DNA of 64,000 nucleotides from Candidatus Terasakiella magnetica (GTDB lineage Bacteria; Pseudomonadota; Alphaproteobacteria; Rhodospirillales; Terasakiellaceae): the NCBI RefSeq assembly GCF_900093605.1, contig NZ_FLYE01000001.1, forward strand, positions 186,001 to 250,000. The letters are read 5' to 3'. Position 1 is the first letter of the stretch. Every line of letters starts with the position of its first letter. The position numbers were made by a program, and so were the translations under genes. The notes beneath the pieces were generated by a model. That model was not told the origin of the DNA, did not search any database, and worked only from the letters and a program-made list of their open reading frames with translations. Positions 34,711 to 44,555 of the stretch are shown piece after piece.

Positions 34711-35805
34711 GTGCTTTTTCGCAAAAAAAAGTCGCCTGTTCATAAGAGGGTTGCTGAAACAGTCACTGTGTCAGCAACCGATGATGCCAATGCCATACTT
34801 GCTTCACTAGCCGATCCTATTTTGGTTCTGGATAGTCAGCGTGTGGTTAAACATGCCAATCAGGCTGCAATGGACCTGTTTGGGCGGATGCTTGTTGGGC
34901 GCAATATCGTGCAATGTATTCGCCAACCCCATGTCATAGATGCCGTTGAGCATGTTTTTAAAACCAAAGAAACATGGGATGGGGAGGTGAAGTTTCCAGC
35001 CCCCGTTGAGCGTCATCTTTCCTTACGGGTTACAATGATTGGTGAGCGCGAAGGTGTTTCTATTACTGTGCGCGATACGACACGTGAAAAACGCACAGAA
35101 GAAATGCATTCGGACTTTGTTGCCAATGTCAGCCATGAATTGCGCTCCCCCTTATCAGCATTGGTTGGCTTTATTGAAACACTGCAAGGTCCAGCAAATG
35201 ATGATCCAGAAGCCAGAGAGCGTTTTCTGGGTATTATGATCCAGGAAGCCAATCGTATGGCGCGCTTGATTGATGATCTATTGTCATTATCACGTGTGCA
35301 AATTCAAGAGCATGTGGCACCGGAAGAGCCTGTCAATATGACGACGGTGTTAAAAAATGTCGTTGATATCTTATCCCTTAAGGCTGAAAACCGTCAGATG
35401 GAGCTCATTTTAAACTGTGAGGCAAGTGATTGCATTATTTCTGGTGATCAGGATCAAATGACACAGGTTTTTCAAAACCTGATTGATAATGCCATTAAAT
35501 ACAGCAAAGTTGGCACGTCTGTTGAAATCAATTGTCGCTATATAGAGCAACTCCCTCACAAAAGCGCACCGGGTGTACAGGTTGCTGTGTGTGACCATGG
35601 GGATGGAATTGATGAAGAACATCTACCACGCTTGACCGAGCGTTTTTATCGCATAGATAAAGCGCGCTCACGCACAATGGGTGGCACAGGGCTCGGCCTT
35701 GCAATTGTAAAACATATTATTATGCGTCATAGAGGTCGTATTCAGATTGAGAGTAAAGCAGGTGAGGGGTCTTGTTTTACAGTTTTATTGCCGCTTAAAG
35801 CTTAA
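34711..35805 (+). CDS. phoR: Phosphate regulon sensor kinase PhoR, without membrane segments
   Basis: The protein has a PAS domain (about 28-125), a HisKA domain with DFVANVSHELRSPLSALVG (phosphorylated His) and a GHKL ATPase with NLIDNAIKYSK, DHGDGIDEEH and GTGLGLAIVKH. Unlike the usual PhoR there is no N-terminal membrane helix: the chain begins MLFRKKKSPVHKR. The GTG start at 34711 has CGAGG upstream and no longer in-frame start is apparent, so it seems to be a soluble form. The gene order phoR-pstSCAB-phoU-phoB identifies it. Confidence 0.92.
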   Translation: MLFRKKKSPVHKRVAETVTVSATDDANAILASLADPILVLDSQRVVKHANQAAMDLFGRMLVGRNIVQCIRQPHVIDAVEHVFKTKETWDGEVKFPAPVERHLSLRVTMIGEREGVSITVRDTTREKRTEEMHSDFVANVSHELRSPLSALVGFIETLQGPANDDPEARERFLGIMIQEANRMARLIDDLLSLSRVQIQEHVAPEEPVNMTTVLKNVVDILSLKAENRQMELILNCEASDCIISGDQDQMTQVFQNLIDNAIKYSKVGTSVEINCRYIEQLPHKSAPGVQVAVCDHGDGIDEEHLPRLTERFYRIDKARSRTMGGTGLGLAIVKHIIMRHRGRIQIESKAGEGSCFTVLLPLKA

Positions 35806-35815
35806 AATAAGCCAG

Positions 35816-35848
35816 TGTCATCAAAGTGTAACATTGATGTCATAAAAG
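35816..35848 (+). promoter_or_regulatory. Tandem PHO box (three 11-bp half-site repeats) upstream of pstS
   Basis: Three direct repeats follow with exact 11-bp spacing: TGTCATCAAAG, TGTAACATTGA and TGTCATAAAAG. This is the arrangement bound by PhoB dimers in tandem. It lies just after the phoR stop and 87 bp before pstS, so pstS should have its own strong phosphate-starvation promoter. Confidence 0.85.
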
Positions 35849-35935
35849 AGAAGTGAACGAAAACTAGGTTTGCCTCACTTACTGTTAACCGCGCCAAAAC
35901 GCGGTATCGCTAATTATTCTTTTGGAGAGTTTCAA

Positions 35936-36991
35936 ATGTCATTTAAGAAGACTTTTGCTATCGCAGCGTTTGCTTCTGTTGTTGCTGCTGGTGCTGCTGA
36001 AGCACGCGATCAAATCCGTATCGTTGGTTCTTCTACAGTTTACCCATTTGCTACATCTGTTGCAGAAACATTCGGTAAAAGCACAAGCTTTAAAACACCC
36101 GTTATCGAATCAACTGGTTCAGGCGGCGGTTTCAAACTGTTCTGTGCTGGTGTTGGTGAAGAACACCCAGACATCACAAATGCTTCTCGCGCTGTAAAAT
36201 CATCTGAGATTGAACGTTGTGCGAAAAACGGCGTAGATAAAATCACTGAAGTTAAAGTTGGTTATGACGGTATCGTTCTAGCAAACTCTAAAAAAGGTGA
36301 TCAGCTTAAGATCACGCGTAAGCAAATCTTCCTAGCTCTTGCTAAAGACGTTCCTAACGCTGAAGGTAAATTGGTTCCAAACCCATATAAGAAATGGTCT
36401 GAAATCGATTCTTCCCTGCCAGCAACTAAAATCGAAGTGCTTGGCCCACCACCAACATCAGGTACACGCGATGCATTTGCAGAGCTTGCCCTTGAAGGTG
36501 GTTGTAAGAAATTCCCAATGATCAAAGCCATGAAAAAAGGCGATGAGAAAATGGGTATCAAAAAAGACAAAAAGAAATATAAAGCCATTTGTCACTCTGT
36601 TCGTGAAGACGGCGCCTATATCGATGCCGGCGAAAATGACAACCTGATCATTCAAAAGCTGAACGCAAACCCTAAAGCCTATGGCGTATTTGGTTTCTCT
36701 TTCCTTGATCAAAACTCTGACTCAGTTCAAGGCTCAGTTATCGATGGTAAATTGCCAGAGTTTGAGTTGATTGCAAACGGTTCTTACCCTGTTTCACGCC
36801 CATTGTTCTTCTATGTGAAAAATGCTCACATCGGTTCTGTACCGGGTATTCTTGAGTATCTTGCTGAGTTCACAGCAGACAAAGCGTGGGGTGACGAAGG
36901 TTACTTGACAGACAAAGGCTTGATCCCAATGCCTGTTGAAGAACGCGCTAAATACAAAGCTAACGTTAAAGCACTCGGTGCTGGTAGCTAA
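35936..36991 (+). CDS. pstS: Phosphate ABC transporter substrate-binding protein PstS
   Basis: The ATG at 35936 follows TTGGAGAG and gives a signal peptide with a cleavage site near AEA-RD. The mature protein has the phosphate-binding loops typical of PstS: GSSTVYPFATS, ESTGSGGGF and PTSGTRDAF. It contains many Lys/Ala codons of high-expression type. Its 351 residues are typical. A hairpin with a T run follows, which likely lowers expression of pstC relative to pstS. Confidence 0.96.
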   Translation: MSFKKTFAIAAFASVVAAGAAEARDQIRIVGSSTVYPFATSVAETFGKSTSFKTPVIESTGSGGGFKLFCAGVGEEHPDITNASRAVKSSEIERCAKNGVDKITEVKVGYDGIVLANSKKGDQLKITRKQIFLALAKDVPNAEGKLVPNPYKKWSEIDSSLPATKIEVLGPPPTSGTRDAFAELALEGGCKKFPMIKAMKKGDEKMGIKKDKKKYKAICHSVREDGAYIDAGENDNLIIQKLNANPKAYGVFGFSFLDQNSDSVQGSVIDGKLPEFELIANGSYPVSRPLFFYVKNAHIGSVPGILEYLAEFTADKAWGDEGYLTDKGLIPMPVEERAKYKANVKALGAGS

Positions 36992-37007
36992 AAGACGACT
37001 TGTGAGA

Positions 37008-37043
37008 AAAACGGTGGCTTTTTTTAAGGCTGCCGTTTTTTCA
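37008..37043 (+). terminator. Hairpin and T run after pstS
   Basis: AACGGTGGC pairs (with G-U pairs) with GCTGCCGTT across a T-rich loop and is followed by TTTTTC. It probably acts as a partial terminator between pstS and pstC. Confidence 0.7.
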
Positions 37044-37079
37044 TGTTTTTAATTACATTCGGATTGTGAACGCAGCGAT

Positions 37080-38462
37080 ATGCAAGCCACGATTTTTACA
37101 GTAACGGTCCTCATTCTATCCTTAATTGGATATTATATGGGGCGTTCTCGTGCGGTCTCTTCAGTAGATGGCAACATAAGAGAGTTACATTCCCTGCCCA
37201 GACATTACGGCTATTATGTTGGAATGTGGTGCGGGTTACCTGCCTTATTTATTTGTATTGCCTGGCTTCTTTTTGAGCCGCAAATTGTCAATTCCGTTGT
37301 GCTCAGCGGTGTTTCATCAATAACACCTGAAACATCAAGCGCAATGGTCGCACGCATTTTAAGCGATATTAAGTTTATTGCTGCCAATGGGTCAGGGGTT
37401 TCAAAAGCAACACCTGAGCTTATTGTCGCGGCGGAGCATTATCTCGAATTAAAACAAATTGGTTCAACCGCCCTTGCAATCGCGCTTGTCTCTATTGCCA
37501 TTATCGGTTTGCTTATCGGTAAAAAATCTGTTGGCGCCAAACTTCAGGCGCGCGATCAGGTTGAACGCGTTATTCGTTATGTATTACTGGCAAGTTCAAT
37601 TGTCGCTATTTTGACGACAATCGGAATTGTCTCCTCCCTCTTATTTGAAGCTATTCGCTTTTTTGGTAAAATTCCTCTGACCGACTTCCTGTTCGGTGTG
37701 GAATGGAGCCCGCAGATCGCCATGCGCAAAGATCAGGTCGCCTCTGAAGGGGCCTTTGGTGCGGTGCCAATTTTTGCAGGGACCATGTTGATCTCCTTTA
37801 TCGCCATGTGTGTGGCGGTGCCTGTTGGTTTGATGTCAGCTGTGTATATGTCTGAATATGCCTCACCTAAAATTCGTGGCATTGGCAAACCTGTTTTGGA
37901 AATCCTTGCCGGTATCCCAACTGTTGTTTATGGCTTCTTTGCTGCCCTTGTGGTCGCACCGACCATTCGAAATATTGGTGAAGGCTGGGGGCTTGAGGTT
38001 GCTTCTGAAAGTGCCTTGGCAGCAGGCCTTGTCATGGGCATTATGATTATTCCTTTTGTCTCGTCTCTTTCTGATGATGTGATCCGTGCTGTGCCGCAGT
38101 CTTTGCGCGATGGTTCTTACGCCCTTGGTGGGACGAAATCAGAAACGGTTTTACAGGTTGTTTTACCAGCCGCTCTTCCCGGGATTGTTGGCGGCATCAT
38201 GCTGGCGATTTCGCGTGCGATTGGGGAAACCATGATTGTGGTGATGGCGGCAGGGCTTTCTGCAAACCTTACTGCAAACCCGCTTCATGCGGTGACCACA
38301 GCGACTGTGCAAATGGTAACGTTGCTTGTGGGGGACCAAGAGTTTGATAGTCCTAAAACACTGGCGGCCTTTGCATTGGGGCTGGTCCTTTTCTGCGTAA
38401 CCTTATGTTTAAATGTTATTGCGCTACGCGTTGTTGCAAAGTACCGAGAAAAATATGACTGA
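37080..38462 (+). CDS. pstC: Phosphate ABC transporter permease PstC
   Basis: The protein has a BPD-type permease core with the EAA-like loop DVIRAVPQSLRDGSYALGGTK and several membrane helices. At 460 residues it is longer than E. coli PstC (about 320) because of an N-terminal extension with two to three helices and a periplasmic loop (about 70-125), a form common in Alphaproteobacteria. It overlaps pstA by 8 bp. Confidence 0.94.
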   Translation: MQATIFTVTVLILSLIGYYMGRSRAVSSVDGNIRELHSLPRHYGYYVGMWCGLPALFICIAWLLFEPQIVNSVVLSGVSSITPETSSAMVARILSDIKFIAANGSGVSKATPELIVAAEHYLELKQIGSTALAIALVSIAIIGLLIGKKSVGAKLQARDQVERVIRYVLLASSIVAILTTIGIVSSLLFEAIRFFGKIPLTDFLFGVEWSPQIAMRKDQVASEGAFGAVPIFAGTMLISFIAMCVAVPVGLMSAVYMSEYASPKIRGIGKPVLEILAGIPTVVYGFFAALVVAPTIRNIGEGWGLEVASESALAAGLVMGIMIIPFVSSLSDDVIRAVPQSLRDGSYALGGTKSETVLQVVLPAALPGIVGGIMLAISRAIGETMIVVMAAGLSANLTANPLHAVTTATVQMVTLLVGDQEFDSPKTLAAFALGLVLFCVTLCLNVIALRVVAKYREKYD

Positions 38463-39741
38463 GTTAAAAGTATCTATGCAAAAGGCGCATGGACGTTTGA
38501 AAAAACGCCATGCAGCCGAAACTCGCTTCAAAATGATGGGTATTGGCGCGCTTGCCTTTGCGTTCCTGTGTGTTTTGATGCTGTTTTCCAGCATTATTTC
38601 AAATGGCTACACGGGTTTTCATCAAACCTATATGAAGATCGATGTCATGCTTGATGAGGCAATCATTGATCCAGAGGGATCGCGCAAGGCTGAAACACTT
38701 CAGTTTGCCAATTACGCTGGGGTGGTGAAGCAATCTTTGCGCGCTAAATTCCCTGAAGTGAAAAAACGCCGCGATAAACGAAAGCTTTATGGGCTTGTGA
38801 GTTCAAGTGCAGGCTATAATTTGCGTGATATGGTTGTTGCAAATCCAAGTCTGATTGGCACAACGCAATCGGTCTGGGTGATGGCTTCTGATGAAGTGGA
38901 TATGCTGATCAAAGATGTGTTTGACCGCACACAAGATGAAAGCACACGCCCGATTACAGATAAAGAAATTGCATGGGTTGAAGTGTATGAAAAAGAAGGT
39001 GCTGTTGAAAAGCGTTTTAACACCAACTTCTTTGCAGCAGGGGACTCACGCGAGCCTGAACAAGCCGGTATACGCGGTGCTTTGGTCGGTTCTGCCTTGA
39101 CCATGCTGGTTACATTGGCCTTGTCTTTCCCATTAGGTGTAATGGCGGCGATCTATCTTGAAGAGTTTGCCCCGAAAAACAAATTCACCTATCTGGTTGA
39201 AGTCAATATCAACAATTTAGCAGCAGTGCCTTCCATCGTGTTTGGTTTGCTCGGCCTTGCAATTTTCTTGAATGTGTTTGGTATGCCGCGCTCAGCCCCG
39301 GTTGCAGGGGGTGTGGTTTTAGCCCTGATGACATTGCCGACAATTATTATTGCGTCACGTGCTGCACTAAAATCAATCCCGCCGTCCATTATGGAAGCTG
39401 CCATTGGCGTTGGGGCTTCAAAAATGCAGGCTGTTTTTCACCATCAGCTTCCCCTTGCACTGCCGGGTATCTTAACAGGTACAATCATCGGTATGGCGCA
39501 AGCCCTTGGTGAGACAGCGCCTTTACTTATGATTGGTATGGTTGCCTTTATCGCAGACGTACCGGGAACACCTTTTGATCCAGCGACCGTTCTTCCCGTT
39601 CAAGTCTATCTATGGGCCGATAGCCCAGAGAGAGCCTTTGTTGAGAAAACATCTGCTGCTATTATGGTCTTACTGGCATTCCTCATCACAATGAATGCTT
39701 TAGCCGTTCTTCTGCGTAAAAAGCTGGAACGACGTTGGTAA
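38455..39741 (+). CDS. pstA: Phosphate ABC transporter permease PstA
   Basis: The ATG at 38455 overlaps the pstC stop (ATGACTGA); a longer in-frame start at 38413 is unlikely. The 428-residue protein has a first helix (about 25-48), a large periplasmic insertion (about 50-195) and the BPD permease core with the [18 protein letters not shown] loop. The extension matches the enlarged PstC. Confidence 0.94.
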   Translation: MTELKVSMQKAHGRLKKRHAAETRFKMMGIGALAFAFLCVLMLFSSIISNGYTGFHQTYMKIDVMLDEAIIDPEGSRKAETLQFANYAGVVKQSLRAKFPEVKKRRDKRKLYGLVSSSAGYNLRDMVVANPSLIGTTQSVWVMASDEVDMLIKDVFDRTQDESTRPITDKEIAWVEVYEKEGAVEKRFNTNFFAAGDSREPEQAGIRGALVGSALTMLVTLALSFPLGVMAAIYLEEFAPKNKFTYLVEVNINNLAAVPSIVFGLLGLAIFLNVFGMPRSAPVAGGVVLALMTLPTIIIASRAALKSIPPSIMEAAIGVGASKMQAVFHHQLPLALPGILTGTIIGMAQALGETAPLLMIGMVAFIADVPGTPFDPATVLPVQVYLWADSPERAFVEKTSAAIMVLLAFLITMNALAVLLRKKLERRW

Positions 39742-39743
39742 AA

Positions 39744-40619
39744 ATGGAAACGAAAGCTATGAAACCAATGACAAAAGAAAATGCTGTCGAAATTGAAAAT
39801 AAGATCAATGCCAGTAATGGAACCACATCTCAAGGTGTGAACTCCGTTGAACTTTCACCAGAAGATGTGAAAATCTCAGCACGTGATGTGCGTGTGAAAT
39901 ATGGTCAAAAAGAAGCTTTATTTGGCATCAATCTTGATATGCCTAAAGGTAAAGTGACTTCCTTTATCGGGCCATCCGGTTGTGGTAAATCGACTTTCTT
40001 GCGCTGTCTTAACCGTATGAATGACACCATTGATACCTGCTCGGTCACGGGTGAGATCATGGTTGATGATATGAACATCTTATCTAATCAAGTGGATACG
40101 GTTCTTCTTCGCGCCAAGATCGGCATGGTTTTCCAAAAGCCAAACCCGTTTCCAAAATCCATTTATGACAACGTGGCTTATGGCCCGCGCTTACATGGGA
40201 TTGGCTCTTCTAAAGAAGAGATGGATGAAATCGTAGAAACAAGCCTTGAAAAGGTTGGCCTTTTAAAAGAAGTCAAAGATCGCCTGTTAGAGCCGGGCAC
40301 AGGGCTTTCTGGGGGGCAGCAGCAACGTTTATGTATTGCACGCGCCATTGCGGTTGATCCTGAAATCTTGCTAATGGATGAGCCATGTTCGGCCCTTGAT
40401 CCTATTGCCACAGCAAGGATTGAGGAGCTGATTGATGAGCTGCGTGGATCATACACCATCGTGATTGTAACCCACTCCATGCAACAAGCCGCACGTGTTT
40501 CTCAACATACCGCATTTTTCCACCTTGGAAACCTCGTTGAATATGGCGAGACAGAACAAATCTTTACGTCACCCATTGATGAGCGCACTAAGGGCTACAT
40601 CACAGGCCGTTTCGGGTAA
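39744..40619 (+). CDS. pstB: Phosphate ABC transporter ATPase PstB
   Basis: The ATPase energises PstCA. The Walker A motif is [11 protein letters not shown], followed by the PstB-typical RCLNRMND, the signature [14 protein letters not shown] and the Walker [15 protein letters not shown] polar N-terminal extension of about 45 residues precedes the ABC domain. The ATG at 39744 is 2 bp after the pstA stop; a TTG at 39735 is possible but less likely. Confidence 0.97.
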   Translation: METKAMKPMTKENAVEIENKINASNGTTSQGVNSVELSPEDVKISARDVRVKYGQKEALFGINLDMPKGKVTSFIGPSGCGKSTFLRCLNRMNDTIDTCSVTGEIMVDDMNILSNQVDTVLLRAKIGMVFQKPNPFPKSIYDNVAYGPRLHGIGSSKEEMDEIVETSLEKVGLLKEVKDRLLEPGTGLSGGQQQRLCIARAIAVDPEILLMDEPCSALDPIATARIEELIDELRGSYTIVIVTHSMQQAARVSQHTAFFHLGNLVEYGETEQIFTSPIDERTKGYITGRFG

Positions 40620-40625
40620 AAAATT

Positions 40626-41339
40626 ATGAATACGACAGATCATACAGTTAAATCCTACGATAACGAACTTACTCATCTTGATAACGCCATTGCGCGTATG
40701 GGCGGGTTATCTGAAGCCTTGTTAGGCCGTGCCAGTGAGGCATTGGTCAAGCGTGACACCACATTGGCAGGTAATGTCATCCATGACGACTTGAAAATTG
40801 ACGAGTTGGAAATGGAAATTAACACCGAAGTCACGCGCATCTTGGCTTTGCGCCAGCCTATGGCAGATGATTTGCGCATGGTGATTTCAGCGCTTAAGAC
40901 ATCGTCTGACCTTGAACGTATTGGTGATCTATCCAAAAATATTGCCAAACGTACCATTACACTTTCCAGTGCTGCGCCAATTGGTGCGGTTCATACCATT
41001 GCGCGTATGGCCTCACTGGTACAGTCCATGGTTCATAATGTGCTGGATGCCTACCTTGAGCGTGATGAGCGCAAGGCCCTTGATATTCGGGCACAAGATG
41101 AAGTTGTTGATCAGCTTCACACCAGCCTGTTTCGTGAATTGCTCACATACATGATGGAAGACCCGCGCAACATTACGCCCTGTACCCATTTGCTGTTTAT
41201 TGCCAAAAATGTGGAACGTGCAGGCGACCATGCCACCAATATTGCAGAAAATGTACATTTCTTGGTGACAGGCGTTCACCCCGAAGATGATCGCCCAAAA
41301 GATGATGAGACAAGTTTTACTGGACTGGAAGAAGAGTAA
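40626..41339 (+). CDS. phoU: Phosphate signalling protein PhoU
   Basis: PhoU links the Pst transporter to PhoR and keeps the regulon off when phosphate is plentiful. The 237-residue all-helical protein carries the two family repeats, with LRMVISALKTSSDLERIGDLSKNIAKR in the first and FIAKNVERAGDHATNIAENV in the second, both with metal-binding acidic residues. It lies 6 bp after pstB. Confidence 0.96.
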   Translation: MNTTDHTVKSYDNELTHLDNAIARMGGLSEALLGRASEALVKRDTTLAGNVIHDDLKIDELEMEINTEVTRILALRQPMADDLRMVISALKTSSDLERIGDLSKNIAKRTITLSSAAPIGAVHTIARMASLVQSMVHNVLDAYLERDERKALDIRAQDEVVDQLHTSLFRELLTYMMEDPRNITPCTHLLFIAKNVERAGDHATNIAENVHFLVTGVHPEDDRPKDDETSFTGLEEE

Positions 41340-41345
41340 ACGATC

Positions 41346-42035
41346 ATGGATCCCTTGGTTTTAATCGTTGAAGATGAACCGCCGTTGGCTGAACTTGTTC
41401 GATATAATATCGAAAAACAAGGCTTTCGCGCCCTTTGTGTGGCTGATGGTGAAGAAGCCATGTTGCTGGTGGAAGAAGAAGAACCCGATCTGATTATTCT
41501 GGATTGGATGCTTCCGGGCTTAAGCGGGATTGAAGTTTGCCGCCGCCTGCGCGAACGCAAAGAGACAAAACCCCTTCCCATCATTATGCTGACCGCACGG
41601 GGTGAAGAAAGCGATCGTATCCGTGGGTTAGATAATGGAGCTGATGACTATATCGTAAAACCGTTTTCTCCCAATGAGTTGGTGGCGCGCGCCAAGGCTG
41701 TCTTAAGACGTGCGAGCCCGACATTGACAGACGATAAGCTGACTTATGAAGATATCCTGATGGATCTGTCTGAGCATAAAGTCATGCGAGAGACAACATC
41801 AATCCATTTAGGGCCGACTGAATACCGCCTTCTTCGTGTGTTGATGGAACGCCCAGGCCGTGTATTTTCGCGCGAGCAACTGCTTGATAAAGTATGGGGA
41901 CGCGACATTCATGTGGAAGTGCGCACGGTTGATGTTCATATCCGGCGTTTGCGCAAAGCCTTAAGCATTGATGACAAACCAGACTTTATCCGCACGGTGC
42001 GCGCAGCAGGTTATTCGTTAGACTCTAGCGTTTAA
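41346..42035 (+). CDS. phoB: Phosphate regulon response regulator PhoB
   Basis: An OmpR-type regulator: receiver domain with VEDEPP, phosphoacceptor D53 (ILDWMLPGLSG) and lysine in IVKPFSP, and a winged-helix domain with LGPTEYRLLRVLMERPGRVFS and VDVHIRRLRKAL. It is the last gene of the phoR-pst-phoU run, only 6 bp after phoU, and should bind the PHO boxes found upstream of phoR and pstS. Confidence 0.96.
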   Translation: MDPLVLIVEDEPPLAELVRYNIEKQGFRALCVADGEEAMLLVEEEEPDLIILDWMLPGLSGIEVCRRLRERKETKPLPIIMLTARGEESDRIRGLDNGADDYIVKPFSPNELVARAKAVLRRASPTLTDDKLTYEDILMDLSEHKVMRETTSIHLGPTEYRLLRVLMERPGRVFSREQLLDKVWGRDIHVEVRTVDVHIRRLRKALSIDDKPDFIRTVRAAGYSLDSSV

Positions 42036-42072
42036 ACTATGCCATAGTCTGCAAAACCGTGCAGATAAGGCG

Positions 42073-42939
42073 ATGAAGATGAACTTCCGTGATACATTAC
42101 AGGCCTTATGCGTGGTGATTATCTGGGGGTTCAACTTTGCTGCTATTAAGGTGTCAGTTACATCCGTTCCACCCCTGACGCTAACGATTATACGTTTTGC
42201 TATAACAGCACTCCTTCTCCTGCCCTTTTTCAGGTTAAGTCTTGATCAAATCAAGAAGACCATACCCATTGCGCTTGTTTTGGGTGTGGGCCATTTTGGC
42301 TTGTTCTTTGTTGGCTTTCAAGGCGCAGATGCGGCAACCGTAGCCTTGTTGTTACAGCTTGGTGTGCCGTTTAGCTCTATCCTCGCGGCTGTTTTCTTTG
42401 CAGATAAGCTGGGCTGGAAACGCAGTATAGGCATGTCGCTTGCTTTTTGCGGGGCAGCCTTTTTAGCAGGTGAGCCCCAAGGCGGTACCGTTATTTCAAT
42501 CATTTGCGTGATTGCCTGTGCCTTTAGCTGGGCTTGGGCAAATATCCTGATTAAAAAAGCCAATGATATCCCACCCCTTGCCATTATGGGCTGGATGAGC
42601 CTTTTTGCCATTCCGGTTTTGCTCATGATGTCCTACATGTGGGAAAGCAACCAGATTGAAGCAATTACAGATGCACCAATACATATCTGGTTGTTGTTAA
42701 GCTATACGATCTTGGCCTCTTCCGTTCTTGCTTATCATTTATGGTACAGTCTTATTAAAAGGCTTGATGTTAATCAGGTCGTGCCCTTTACCTTGCTTGC
42801 CCCCATGATTGGGGTGGGGGCCGGTGTATTTATTTTGGGTGAAGAATTTACGCTCTATAAAATGGCTGGTGGCATCCTTACATTAACAGGGGTAGCCATT
42901 ATTCAATTTAGGCAGATCAAAAAGGCAAAACAGGCATGA
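42073..42939 (+). CDS. EamA-family (DMT) transporter
   Basis: A 288-residue membrane protein with ten predicted helices in two EamA repeats: the first starts with IIWGFNFAAIKV and the second with AFSWAWANILIKKA. Such proteins export amino acids or other metabolites; the substrate cannot be read here. It overlaps the next gene by 4 bp. Confidence 0.92.
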   Translation: MKMNFRDTLQALCVVIIWGFNFAAIKVSVTSVPPLTLTIIRFAITALLLLPFFRLSLDQIKKTIPIALVLGVGHFGLFFVGFQGADAATVALLLQLGVPFSSILAAVFFADKLGWKRSIGMSLAFCGAAFLAGEPQGGTVISIICVIACAFSWAWANILIKKANDIPPLAIMGWMSLFAIPVLLMMSYMWESNQIEAITDAPIHIWLLLSYTILASSVLAYHLWYSLIKRLDVNQVVPFTLLAPMIGVGAGVFILGEEFTLYKMAGGILTLTGVAIIQFRQIKKAKQA

Positions 42940-43736
42940 GTGATTTCATTCAGGAAAATGAAGCTATCTTGCGTTTAAGTGTCTTTATGGGTCTGTTTGT
43001 ACTTTTTGCTGTGGGGGAAGCTTTATTCCCACGCCTTAAAAGAAAATATAACCGAACGCAAAGATGGTTTGCAAACCTGAGCCTGATGGCCTGTGGCGGT
43101 TTAATCGTTCGTATATTCTTGCCCTTTGTACCTGTGGCTGTTGCTTATTATGTACAGGAACAAGGCGGCAGCCTTATTTCGTTAAATACCGGGCAGGGGC
43201 CTTATCTAATTTTCCTTGGCATTATCCTTCTCGATCTCTGTATCTATTTTCAGCATGTGGTCATGCATAAAGTGCCGATCCTTTGGCGCCTACACAAAGT
43301 GCATCACACTGATCTTGATTTTGATGTGACGACGGGGTTGCGTTTTCACCCCGCAGAAATCGTTCTTTCACTTTTATATAAAATAGCCTTGGTTGTTGTA
43401 TTTGGGATTGATCCTTTAGCTGTGATTATCTTTGAGATGTCCTTGAACGCAATGGCCATGTTTAATCATGCGAACCTGAAGCTACCTTTAGGGTTTGATC
43501 GGATGCTTAGGCTTGTTTTTGTCACACCGGATATGCACCGTGTGCATCATTCCCAAATCAAGTGTGAGACAGATAGCAATTATGGCTTTTGCGTCAGTTT
43601 TTGGGATCGTTTGTTTAAAACATACCGTGACCAACCTTCAAAGGGCCATGAAGCTATGGAGATCGGTTTAAATGAGTATAGAGAGGCGAAATATCTCAAG
43701 CTCATTGAATTGTTGATCATGCCATTTCGGAGATAA
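42936..43736 (+). CDS. Sterol desaturase/fatty acid hydroxylase family protein
   Basis: The protein has four to five membrane helices and the histidine clusters of the di-iron hydroxylase superfamily: HVVMH, RLHKVHHTD and MHRVHHS, plus NHANL. It likely hydroxylates or desaturates a lipid-like substrate at the membrane. Its 266 residues are normal for bacterial members. The 4-bp overlap with the EamA gene suggests co-expression. Confidence 0.92.
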   Translation: MSDFIQENEAILRLSVFMGLFVLFAVGEALFPRLKRKYNRTQRWFANLSLMACGGLIVRIFLPFVPVAVAYYVQEQGGSLISLNTGQGPYLIFLGIILLDLCIYFQHVVMHKVPILWRLHKVHHTDLDFDVTTGLRFHPAEIVLSLLYKIALVVVFGIDPLAVIIFEMSLNAMAMFNHANLKLPLGFDRMLRLVFVTPDMHRVHHSQIKCETDSNYGFCVSFWDRLFKTYRDQPSKGHEAMEIGLNEYREAKYLKLIELLIMPFRR

Positions 43737-43739
43737 CGT

Positions 43740-44465
43740 ATGATTTTCACATTTACTGATTTTGGTGTTTTGGGGCCATATCTGGGGCAAATGAAGGCGG
43801 CGGTCTTAAACGTGGCACCAGAGGAGAAGGTCATCGACCTGATGGTTGATGCACCAGCCTTTAATATAGAAGCATCTGCACAGCTTTTGTCCGGTCTGCT
43901 GACAAATATGGGGCAGGGCCATGTCTATCTTTGTGTTGTTGACCCAGGCGTTGGTGGGACAAGAAAAGCCATTTGTCTTAAATGTGATGGGAGTTGGTTT
44001 GTCGGGCCGGATAATGGATTATTCAGTCAGATCATCAGCAATGCACAAGAAATTGAGTCTTACGAGATATTATGGCGTCCTGAGGTGCTGTCAAAATCAT
44101 TTCATGGGCGCGATCTTTTTGCGCCAGTTGTGGCAATGATTTCTCAAAATATTGAATTTAAAAAACAGGCTATAGATCGAAATAATCTCACAATTTTTGA
44201 AAATATACATAAAAATTGTAAGGTTATTTATATAGATGTCTATGGAAACTGTTGGACGGGCATAAAACAATCTCAATGCGGCATGGAAACATGCTTTATT
44301 ATTGGTAATGAAAAGGTGAAATATGCTGATGTGTTCTGCGACACAGAAGAGGGAGGAGCCTTTTGGTATTATAACTCCTCAGGCTTTGTTGAAATTGCCA
44401 TAAACCAAGGAAGTGCCAGTAAAGAGCTGAAACTTGATGTTGGTAGCCAAATTAATAGAGCTTAA
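43740..44465 (+). CDS. SAM hydroxide adenosyltransferase (DUF62 family)
   Basis: The family splits S-adenosylmethionine to adenosine and methionine, or forms halogenated adenosine in fluorinase/chlorinase relatives. Conserved pieces are FTDFG at the N-terminus (Asp), VVDPGVGG, VGPDNGL and FHGRDLFAPV. The motif set fits the hydrolase group. The C-terminal part (about 150-241) is more divergent. It starts 3 bp after the hydroxylase gene. Confidence 0.9.
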   Translation: MIFTFTDFGVLGPYLGQMKAAVLNVAPEEKVIDLMVDAPAFNIEASAQLLSGLLTNMGQGHVYLCVVDPGVGGTRKAICLKCDGSWFVGPDNGLFSQIISNAQEIESYEILWRPEVLSKSFHGRDLFAPVVAMISQNIEFKKQAIDRNNLTIFENIHKNCKVIYIDVYGNCWTGIKQSQCGMETCFIIGNEKVKYADVFCDTEEGGAFWYYNSSGFVEIAINQGSASKELKLDVGSQINRA

Positions 44466-44555
44466 GAGTATATTTGAACTATCGCATTCTTGTTTAATTT
44501 GTAAGAATGAAATGAACAAGAATAATCGCCGAGGCCAAATGAGCCGGAGTATAAA

